Source: Cylicocyclus nassatus
Taxonomy: Eukaryota; Nematoda; Chromadorea; Rhabditida; Strongylidae
DNA: 64,000 nt
NCBI GenBank assembly: GCA_958299035.1
Contig: CATQJL010000112.1
Location: 53,310,463 to 53,374,462, forward strand
Direction: 5' to 3'
Shown here piece by piece: positions 50,051 through 61,332 of the stretch. The notes under the pieces are model-generated. The model was not told the origin of the DNA. It worked only from the letters and a program-made list of their open reading frames with translations, and searched no databases. The translations under genes were made by a program, and so were the position numbers. Each line of letters opens with the position of its first letter. Position 1 is the stretch's first letter.

Positions 50051-53000
50051 AAGTGGTCTTCAAGCGGCACGCAGGGCAACTCGATCGGGCAGGGAAACAG
50101 ATTTTTCTACGTTTGAGGCAGTTCTTATAATTTTTAAATGGTCTCCAAGCGGCACGTAGGGCAACTCGATCAGGCAGGGAAACAGATTTTTCTACGCTTG
50201 GGACAGTTCTTATAATTTTTAAATGGTCTCCAAGCGTCACGTAGAGCAACTCAATCGGGCAGGGAAACAGATTTTTCTACGCTTGGGACAGTTCTTATAA
50301 TTTTTAAATGGTCTCCAAGCGTCACGTAGAGCAACTCAATCGGGCAGGGAAACAGATTTTTCTACGTTTGGGGCAGTTTTTATAATTTTTGAATGGTCTC
50401 CAAGCGGCACGTAGGGCAACTCGATCGGGCAGGGAAACAGATTTTTCTACTTTTGGGGCAGTTCTTATAATTGTTAAATGGCCTCCAAGCGGCACGTAGG
50501 GCAACTCAATCGGGCAGGAAAGCAGATTTTTCTACGTTTGGGACAGTTCTTATAATTTTTAAATGGTCTCCAAGCGGCACCTAGGGCAACTCGATCGGGC
50601 AGGAAAACAGATTTTTCTACGTTTGGGACAGTTCTTATAATTTTTAAATGGTCTCCAAGCGGCACGTAGGGCAACTCGATCAGGCAGGGAAACAGATTTT
50701 TCTACGTTTGGGGCAGTTCTTATAATTTTTAAATGGTCTCCAAGCGGCACCTAGGGCAACTCGATCGGGCAGGAAAACAGATTTTTCTACGTTTGGGACA
50801 GTTCTTATAATTTTTAAATGGTCTCCAAGCGGCACGTAGGGCAACTCGATCGGGCAGGGAAACAGATTTTTCTACGTTTGGGGCAGTTCTTATAATTTTT
50901 GAATGGTCTCCAAGCGGCACGTAGGGCAACTCGATCGGGCAGGGAAACAGATTTTTCTACGTTTGGGGCAGTTCTTATAATTTTTGAATGGTCTCCAAGC
51001 GGCACGTAGGGCAACTCGATCAGGCAGGGAAACAGATTTTTCTACGTTTGAGGCAGTTCTTATAATTTTTGAATGGTCTCCAAGCGGCACGTAGGGCAAC
51101 TCGATCGGGCAGGGAAACAGATTTTTCTACGTTTAAGGCAGTTCTTATAATTTTTGAATGGTCTCCAAGCGGCACGTAGGGCAACTCGATCAGGCAGGGA
51201 AACAGATTTTTCTACGTTTGAGGCAGTTCTTATAATTTTTAAATGGTCTCCAAGCGGCACGTAGGGCAACTCGATCAGGCAGGGAAACAGATTTTTCTAC
51301 GTTTGGGGCAGTTCTTATAATTTTTGAATGGTCTCCAAGCGGCACGTAGGGCAACTCGATCAGGCAGGGAAACAGATTTTTCTACGTTTGGGGGAGTTCT
51401 TATAATTTTTAAGTGGTCTTCAAGCGGCACGCAGGGCAACTCGATCGGGCAGGGAAACAGATTTTTCTACGTTTGAGGCAGTTCTTATAATTTTTAAATG
51501 GTCTCCAAGCGGCACGTAGGGCAACTCGATCAGGCAGGGAAACAGATTTTTCTACGTTTGGGGCAGTTCTTATAATTTTTAAATGGTCTCCAAGCGGCAC
51601 GTAGGGCAACTCGATCAGGCAGAGAAACAGATTTTTCTACGTTTGGGGCAGTTCTTATAATTTTTAAATGGTCTCCAAGCGGCACGTAGGGCAACTCGAT
51701 CAGGCAGGGAAACAGATTTTTCTACGTTTGGGGCAGTTCTTATAATTTTTGAATGGTCTCCAAGCGGCACGTAGGGCAACTCGATCAGGCAGGGAAACAG
51801 ATTTTTCTACGTTTGAGGCAGTTCTTATAATTTTTAAATGGTCTCCAAGCGGCACGTAGGGCAACTCGATCAGGCAGGGAAACAGATTTTTCTACGTTTG
51901 GGGCAGTTCTTATAATTTTTAAGTGGTCTTCAAGCGGCACGCAGGGCAACTCGATCGGGCAGGGAAACAGATTTTTCTACGTTTGAGGCAGTTCTTATAA
52001 TTTTTAAATGGTCTCCAAGCGGCACGTAGGGCAACTCGATCAGGCAGGGAAACAGATTTTTCTACGTTTGGGGCAGTTATTATAATTTTTGAATGGTCTC
52101 CAAGCGGCACGTAGGACAACTCGATCAGGCAGGGAAACAGATTTTTCTACGTTTGAGGCAGTTCTTATAATTTTTAAATGGTGTCCAAGCGGCACGTAGG
52201 GCAACTCGATCAGGCAGGGAAACAGATTTTTCTACGTTTGGGGCAGTTCTTATAATTTTTAAGTGGTCTTCAAGCGGCACGCAGGGCAACTCGATCGGGC
52301 AGGGAAACAGATTTTTCTACGTTTGAGGCAGTTCTTATAATTTTTAAATGGTCTCCAAGCGGCACGTAGGGCAACTCGATCAGGCAGGGAAACAGATTTT
52401 TCTACGTTTGAGGCAGTTCTTATAATTTTTAAATGGTCTCCAAGCGGCACGTAGGGCAACTCGATCAGGCAGGGAAACAGATTTTTCTACGTTTGAGGCA
52501 GTTCTTATAATTTTTAAATGGTCTCCAAGCGGCACGTAGGGCAACTCGATCAGGCAGGGAAACAGATTTTTCTACGCTTGGGACAGTTCTTATAATTTTT
52601 AAATGGTCTCCAAGCGTCACGTAGAGCAACTCAATCGGGCAGGGAAACAGATTTTTCTACGCTTGGGACAGTTCTTATAATTTTTAAATGGTCTCCAAGC
52701 GTCACGTAGAGCAACTCAATCGGGCAGGGAAACAGATTTTTCTACGTTTGGGGCAGTTTTTATAATTTTTGAATGGTCTCCAAGCGGCACGTAGGGCAAC
52801 TCGATCGGGCAGGGAAACAGATTTTTCTACTTTTGGGGCAGTTCTTATAATTGTTAAATGGCCTCCAAGCGGCACGTAGGGCAACTCAATCGGGCAGGAA
52901 AGCAGATTTTTCTACGTTTGGGACAGTTCTTATAATTTTTAAATGGTCTCCAAGCGGCATCTAGGGCAACTCGATCGGGCAGGAAAACAGAATTTTCTAC

Positions 53001-54891
53001 GTTTGGGACAGTTCTTATAATTTTTAAATGGTCTCCAAGCGGCACGTAGGGCAACTCGATCAGGCAGGGAAACAGATTTTTCTACGTTTGGGGCAGTTCT
53101 TATAATTTTTGAATGGTCTCCAAGCGGCACGTAGGGCAACTCGATCAGGCAGGGAAACAGATTTTTCTACGTTTGGGGGAGTTCTTATAATTTTTAAGTG
53201 GTCTTCAAGCGGCACGCAGGGCAACTCGATCGGGCAGGGAAACAGATTTTTCTACGTTTGAGGCAGTTCTTATAATTTTTAAATGGTCTCCAAGCGACAC
53301 GTAGGGCAACTCGATCAGGCAGGGAAACAGATTTTTCTACGTTTGGGGCAGTTCTTATAATTTTTAAATGGTCTCCAAGCGGCACGTAGGGCAACTCGAT
53401 CAGGCAGGGAAACAGATTTTTCTACGTTTGGGGCAGTTCTTATAATTTTTGAATGGTCTCCAAGCGGCACGTAGGGCAACTCGATCAGGCAGGGAAACAG
53501 ATTTTTCTACGTTTGAGGCAGTTCTTATAATTTTTAAATGGTCTCCAAGCGGCACGTAGGGCAACTCGATCAGGCAGGGAAACAGATTTTTCTACGTTTG
53601 GGGCAGTTCTTATAATTTTTAAGTGGTCTTCAAGCGGCACGCAGGGCAACTCGATCGGGCAGGGAAACAGATTTTTCTACGTTTGAGGCAGTTCTTATAA
53701 TTTTTAAGTGGTCTTCAAGCGGCACGCAGGGCAACTCGATCGGGCAGGGAAACAGATTTTTCTACGTTTGAGGCAGTTCTTATAATTTTTAAATGGTCTC
53801 CAAGCGGCACGTAGGGCAACTCGATCAGGCAGGGAAACAGATTTTTCTACGCTTGGGACAGTTCTTATAATTTTTAAATGGTCTCCAAGCGTCACGTAGA
53901 GCAACTCAATCGGGCAGGGAAACAGATTTTTCTACGCTTGGGACAGTTCTTATAATTTTTAAATGGTCTCCAAGCGTCACGTAGAGCAACTCAATCGGGC
54001 AGGGAACAGATTTTTCTACGTTTGGGGCAGTTTTTATAATTTTTGAATGGTCTCCAAGCGGCACGTAGGGCAACTCGATCGGGCAGGGAAACAGATTTTT
54101 CTACGTTTGGGACAGTTCTTATAATTTTTAAATGGTCTCCAAGCGGCACGTAGGGCAACTCGATCAGGCAGGGAAACAGATTTTTCTACGTTTGGGGCAG
54201 TTCTTATAATTTTTAAGTGGTCTTCAAGCGGCACGCAGGGCAACTCGATCGGGCAGGGAAACAGATTTTTCTACGTTTGAGGCAGTTCTTATAATTTTTA
54301 AATGGTCTCCAAGCGGCACGTAGGGCAACTCGATCAGGCAGGGAAACAGATTTTTCTACGTTTGGGGCAGTTATTATAATTTTTGAATGGTCTCCAAGCG
54401 GCACGTAGGGCAACTCGATCAGGCAGGGAAACAGATTTTTCTACGTTTGAGGCAGTTCTTATAATTTTTAAATGGTGTCCAAGCGGCACGTAGGGCAACT
54501 CGATCAGGCAGGGAAACAGATTTTTCTACGTTTGGGGCAGTTCTTATAATTTTTAAGTGGTCTTCAAGCGGCACGCAGGGCAACTCGATCGGGCAGGGAA
54601 ACAGATTTTTCTACGTTTGAGGCAGTTCTTATAATTTTTAAATGGTCTCCAAGCGTCACGTAGAGCAACTCAATCGGGCAGGGAAACAGATTTTTCTACG
54701 CTTGGGACAGTTCTTATAATTTTTAAATGGTCTCCAAGCGTCACGTAGAGCAACTCAATCGGGCAGGGAACAGATTTTTCTACGTTTGGGGCAGTTTTTA
54801 TAATTTTTGAATGGTCTCCAAGCGGCACGTAGGGCAACTCGATCGGGCAGGGAAACAGATTTTTCTACGTTTGGGACAGTTCTTATAATTT

Positions 54892-57800
54892 TTAAATGGT
54901 CTCCAAGCGGCACGTAGGGCAACTCAATCGGGCAGGAAAGCAGATTTTTCTACGTTTGGGACAGTTCTTATAATTTTTAAATGGTCTCCAAGCGGCACCT
55001 AGGGCAACTCGATCGGGCAGGAAAACAGATTTTTCTACGTTTGGGACAGTTCTTATAATTTTTAAATGGTCTCCAAGCGGCACGTAGGGCAACTCAATCG
55101 GGCAGGAAAGCAGATTTTTCTACGTTTGGGACAGTTCTTATAATTTTTAAATGGTCTCCAAGCGGCACCTAGGGCAACTCGATCGGGCAGGAAAACAGAT
55201 TTTTCTACGTTTGGGACAGTTCTTATAATTTTTAAATGGTCTCCAAGCGGCACGTAGGGCAACTCGATCAGGCAGGGAAACAGATTTTTCTACGTTTGGG
55301 GGAGTTCTTATAATTTTTAAGTGGTCTTCAAGCGGCACGCAGGGCAACTCGATCGGGCAGGGAAACAGATTTTTCTACGTTTGGGGCAGTTCTTATAATT
55401 TTTAAATGGTCTCCAAGCGACACGTAGGGCAACTCGATCAGGCAGGGAAACAGATTTTTCTACGTTTGGGGCAGTTCTTATAATTTTTAAATGGTCTCCA
55501 AGCGGCACGTAGGGCAACTCGATCAGGCAGGGAAACAGATTTTTCTACGTTTGGGGCAGTTCTTATAATTTTTAAATGGTCTCCAAGCGGCACGTAGGGC
55601 AACTCGATCAGGCAGAGAAACAGATTTTTCTACGTTTGGGGCAGTTCTTATAATTTTTGAATGGTCTCCAAGCGGCACGTAGGGCAACTCGATCAGGCAG
55701 GGAAACAGATTTTTCTACGTTTGGGGCAGTTCTTATAATTTTTAAGTGGTCTTCAAGCGGCACGCAGGGCAACTCGATCGGGCAGGGAAACAGATTTTTC
55801 TACGTTTGAGGCAGTTCTTATAATTTTTAAATGGTCTCCAAGCGGCACGTAGGGCAACTCGATCAGGCAGGGAAACAGATTTTTCTACGTTTGGGGCAGT
55901 TCTTATAATTTTTGAATGGTCTCCAAGCGGCACGTAGGGCAACTCGATCAGGCAGGGAAACAGATTTTTCTACGTTTGGGGCAGTTCTTATAATTTTTGA
56001 ATGGTCTCCAAGCGGCACGTAGGGCAACTCGATCAGGCAGGGAAACAGATTTTTCTACGTTTGAGGCAGTTCTTATAATTTTTAAATGGTCTCCAAGCGG
56101 CACGTAGGGCAACTCGATCAGGCAGGGAAACAGATTTTTCTACGTTTGGGGCAGTTCTTATAATTTTTAAGTGGTCTTCAAGCGGCACGCAGGGCAACTC
56201 GATCGGGCAGGGAAACAGATTTTTCTACGTTTGGGGCAGTTTTTATAATTGTTAAATGGCCTCCAAGCGGCACGTAGGGCAACTCAATCGGGCAGGAAAG
56301 CAGATTTTTCTACGTTTGGGACAGTTCTTATAATTTTTAAATGGTCTTCAAGCGGCACGCAGGGCAACTCGATCGGGCAGGGAAACAGATTTTTCTACGT
56401 TTGGGACAGTTCTTATAATTTTTAAATGGTCTTCAAGCGGCACGCAGGGCAACTCGATCGGGCAGGGAAACAGATTTTTCTACGTTTGAGGCAGTTCTTA
56501 TAATTTTTAAATGGTCTCCAAGCGGCACGTAGGGCAACTCGATCAGGCAGGGAAACAGATTTTTCTACGTTTGGGGCAGTTCTTATAATTTTTAAATGGT
56601 CTCCAAGCGGCACGTAGGGCAACTCGATCAGGCAGAGAAACAGATTTTTCTACGTTTGGGGCAGTTCTTATAATTTTTGAATGGTCTCCAAGCGGCACGT
56701 AGGGCAACTCGATCAGGCAGGGAAACAGATTTTTCTACGTTTGGGGCAGTTCTTATAATTTTTGAATGGTCTCCAAGCGGCACGTAGGGCAACTCGATCA
56801 GGCAGGGAAACAGATTTTTCTACGCTTGGGACAGTTCTTATAATTTTTAAATGGTCTCCAAGCGTCACGTAGAGCAACTCAATCGGGCAGGGAAACAGAT
56901 TTTTCTACGCTTGGGACAGTTTTTATAATTTTTAAATGGTCTCCAAGCGTCACGTAGAGCAACTCAATCGGGCAGGGAAACAGATTTTTCTACGTTTGGG
57001 GCAGTTTTTATAATTTTTGAATGGTCTCCAAGCGGCACGTAGGGCAACTCGATCGGGCAGGGAAACAGATTTTTCTACTTTTGGGGCAGTTCTTATAATT
57101 GTTAAATGGCCTCCAAGCGGCACGTAGGGCAACTCAATCGGGCAGGAAAGCAGATTTTTCTACGTTTGGGACAGTTCTTATAATTTTTAAATGGTCTCCA
57201 AGCGGCACGTAGGGCAACTCGATCAGGCAGAGAAACAGATTTTTCTACGTTTGGGGCAGTTCTTATAATTTTTAAGTGGTCTTCAAGCGGCACGCAGGGC
57301 AACTCGATCGGGCAGGGAAACAGATTTTTCTACGTTTGAGGCAGTTCTTATAATTTTTAAATGGTCTCCAAGCGGCACGTAGGGCAACTCGATCGGGCAG
57401 GGAAACAGATTTTTCTACGTTTGAGGCAGTTCTTATAATTTTTAAATGGTCTCCAAGCGACACGTAGGGCAACTCGATCAGGCAGGGAAACAAATTTTTC
57501 TACGTTTGGGGCAGTTCTTATAATTTTTAAATGGTCTCCAAGCGGCACGTAGGGCAACTCAATCGGGCAGGAAAGCAGATTTTTCTACGTTTGGGACAGT
57601 TCTTATAATTTTTAAATGGTCTCCAAGCGGCACCTAGGGCAACTCGATCGGGCAGGAAAACAGATTTTTCTACGTTTGGGACAGTTCTTATAATTTTTAA
57701 ATGGTCTCCAAGCGGCACGTAGGGCAACTCGATCAGGCAGGGAAACAGATTTTTCTACGTTTGGGGGAGTTCTTATAATTTTTAAGTGGTCTTCAAGCGG

Positions 57801-57982
57801 CACGCAGGGCAACTCGATCGGGCAGGGAAACAGATTTTTCTACGTTTGAGGCAGTTCTTATAATTTTTAAATGGTCTCCAAGCGACACGTAGGGCAACTC
57901 GATCAGGCAGGGAAACAGATTTTTCTACGTTTGGGGCAGTTCTTATAATTTTTAAATGGTCTCCAAGCGGCACGTAGGGCAA
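54892..57982. repeat. Locally reshuffled block with a 2,465-bp offset copy
   Basis: The stretch near 55,062-55,380 recurs near 57,527-57,845 (29 monomers away). It includes the GGAAAGCAG and CACCTAGGG/GGAAAACAG monomers followed by GTTTGGGGGAG and AAGTGGTCTTC. In 54,892-55,240 the GGAAAGCAG/CACCTAGGG pair is itself repeated directly (170-bp step). GCGACACG follows in both copies. The limits are approximate. Confidence 0.6.
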
Positions 57983-59530
57983 CTCGATCAGGCAGGGAAA
58001 CAGATTTTTCTACGTTTGGGGCAGTTCTTATAATTTTTAAATGGTCTCCAAGCGGCACGTAGGGCAACTCGATCAGGCAGAGAAACAGATTTTTCTACGT
58101 TTGGGGCAGTTCTTATAATTTTTGAATGGTCTCCAAGCGGCACGTAGGGCAACTCGATCAGGCAGGGAAACAGATTTTTCTACGTTTGGGGCAGTTCTTA
58201 TAATTTTTGAGTGGTCTTCAAGCGGCACGCAGGGCAACTCGATCGGGCAGGGAAACAGATTTTTCTACGTTTGAGGCAGTTCTTATAATTTTTAAATGGT
58301 CTCCAAGCGGCACGTAGGGCAACTCGATCAGGCAGGGAAACAGATTTTTCTACGCTTGGGACAGTTCTTATAATTTTTAAATGGTCTCCAAGCGTCACGT
58401 AGAGCAACTCAATCGGGCAGGGAAACAGATTTTTCTACGCTTGGGACAGTTCTTATAATTTTTAAATGGTCTCCAAGCGTCACGTAGAGCAACTCAATCG
58501 GGCAGGGAAACAGATTTTTCTACGTTTGGGGCAGTTTTTATAATTTTTGAATGGTCTCCAAGCGGCACGTAGGGCAACTCGATCGGGCAGGGAAACAGAT
58601 TTTTCTACTTTTGGGGCAGTTCTTATAATTGTTAAATGGCCTCCAAGCGGCACGTAGGGCAACTCAATCGGGCAGGAAAGCAGATTTTTCTACGTTTGGG
58701 ACAGTTCTTATAATTTTTAAATGGTCTCCAAGCGGCACGTAGGGCAACTCGATCAGGCAGAGAAACAGATTTTTCTACGTTTGGGGGAGTTCTTATAATT
58801 TTTAAGTGGTCTTCAAGCGGCACGCAGGGCAACTCGATCGGGCAGGGAAACAGATTTTTCTACGTTTGAGGCAGTTCTTATAATTTTTAAATGGTCTCCA
58901 AGCGGCACGTAGGGCAACTCGATCAGGCAGGGAAACAGATTTTTCTACGTTTGGGGCAGTTCTTATAATTTTTAAATGGTCTCCAAGCGGCACGTAGGGC
59001 AACTCGATCAGGCAGAGAAACAGATTTTTCTACGTTTGGGGCAGTTCTTATAATTTTTGAATGGTCTCCAAGCGGCACGTAGGGCAACTCGATCAGGCAG
59101 GGAAACAGATTTTTCTACGTTTGGGGCAGTTCTTATAATTTTTGAATGGTCTCCAAGCGGCACGTAGGGCAACTCGATCAGGCAGGGAAACAGATTTTTC
59201 TACGTTTGAGGCAGTTCTTATAATTTTTAAATGGTCTCCAAGCGGCACGTAGGGCAACTCGATCAGGCAGGGAAACAGATTTTTCTACGTTTGGGGCAGT
59301 TCTTATAATTTTTAAGTGGTCTTCAAGCGGCACGCAGGGCAACTCGATCGGGCAGGGAAACAGATTTTTCTACGTTTGGGGCAGTTTTTATAATTGTTAA
59401 ATGGCCTCCAAGCGGCACGTAGGGCAACTCAATCGGGCAGGAAAGCAGATTTTTCTACGTTTGGGACAGTTCTTATAATTTTTAAATGGTCTTCAAGCGG
59501 CACGCAGGGCAACTCGATCGGGCAGGGAAA

Positions 59531-61332
59531 CAGATTTTTCTACGTTTGGGACAGTTCTTATAATTTTTAAATGGTCTTCAAGCGGCACGCAGGGCAACTC
59601 GATCGGGCAGGGAAACAGATTTTTCTACGTTTGAGGCAGTTCTTATAATTTTTAAATGGTCTCCAAGCGGCACGTAGGGCAACTCGATCAGGCAGGGAAA
59701 CAGATTTTTCTACGTTTGGGGCAGTTCTTATAATTTTTAAATGGTCTCCAAGCGGCACGTAGGGCAACTCGATCAGGCAGAGAAACAGATTTTTCTACGT
59801 TTGGGGCAGTTCTTATAATTTTTGAATGGTCTCCAAGCGGCACGTAGGGCAACTCGATCAGGCAGGGAAACAGATTTTTCTACGTTTGGGGCAGTTCTTA
59901 TAATTTTTGAATGGTCTCCAAGCGGCACGTAGGGCAACTCGATCAGGCAGGGAAACAGATTTTTCTACGCTTGGGACAGTTCTTATAATTTTTAAATGGT
60001 CTCCAAGCGTCACGTAGAGCAACTCAATCGGGCAGGGAAACAGATTTTTCTACGCTTGGGACAGTTCTTATAATTTTTAAATGGTCTCCAAGCGTCACGT
60101 AGAGCAACTCAATCGGGCAGGGAAACAGATTTTTCTACGTTTGGGGCAGTTTTTATAATTTTTGAATGGTCTCCAAGCGGCACGTAGGGCAACTCGATCG
60201 GGCAGGGAAACAGATTTTTCTACTTTTGGGGCAGTTCTTATAATTTTTAAATGGTCTCCAAGCGGCACGTAGGGCAACTCGATCAGGCAGGGAAGCAGAT
60301 TTTTCTACGTTTGGGGCAGTTCTTATAATTTTTGAATGGTCTCCAAGCGGCACGTAGGGCAACTCGATCAGGCAGGGAAACAGATTTTTCTACGTTTGAG
60401 GCAGTTCTTATAATTTTTAAATGGTCTCCAAGCGGCACGTAGGGCAACTCGATCAGGCAGGGAAACAGATTTTTCTACGTTTGGGGCAGTTCTTATAATT
60501 TTTAAGTGGTCTTCAAGCGGCACGCAGGGCAACTCGATCGGGCAGGGAAACAGATTTTTCTACGTTTGAGGCAGTTCTTATAATTTTTAAATGGTCTCCA
60601 AGCGGCACGTAGGGCAACTCGATCAGGCAGGGAAACAGATTTTTCTACGTTTGGGGCAGTTATTATAATTTTTGAATGGTCTCCAAGCGGCACGTAGGGC
60701 AACTCGATCAGGCAGGGAAACAGATTTTTCTACGTTTGAGGCAGTTCTTATAATTTTTAAATGGTGTCCAAGCGGCACGTAGGGCAACTCGATCAGGCAG
60801 GGAAACAGATTTTTCTACGTTTGGGGCAGTTCTTATAATTTTTAAGTGGTCTTCAAGCGGCACGCAGGGCAACTCGATCGGGCAGGGAAACAGATTTTTC
60901 TACGTTTGAGGCAGTTCTTATAATTTTTAAATGGTCTCCAAGCGGCACGTAGGGCAACTCGATCAGGCAGGGAAACAGATTTTTCTACGCTTGGGACAGT
61001 TCTTATAATTTTTAAATGGTCTCCAAGCGTCACGTAGAGCAACTCAATCGGGCAGGGAAACAGATTTTTCTACGCTTGGGACAGTTCTTATAATTTTTAA
61101 ATGGTCTCCAAGCGTCACGTAGAGCAACTCAATCGGGCAGGGAACAGATTTTTCTACGTTTGAGGCAGTTCTTATAATTTTTAAATGGTCTCCAAGCGGC
61201 ACGTAGGGCAACTCGATCAGGCAGGGAAACAGATTTTTCTACGTTTGGGGCAGTTATTATAATTTTTGAATGGTCTCCAAGCGGCACGTAGGGCAACTCG
61301 ATCAGGCAGGGAAACAGATTTTTCTACGTTTG
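59531..61332. repeat. 1.8-kb block duplicated at 61,485-63,286 (offset 1,954 bp)
   Basis: Variant order matches throughout, including GGGAAGCAG (about 60,294 and 62,248), TACTTTTGGGG, CAGTTATTATAA, GGTGTCCAAG and the one-base loss GGGAACAGA (about 61,143 and 63,097). The offset is 23 monomers less that single base. The left limit is at GGGAAACAG against GGAAAGCAG, the right limit at GGGG/GAGG at 61,333. The shared deletion shows it occurred before the duplication. Confidence 0.82.
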
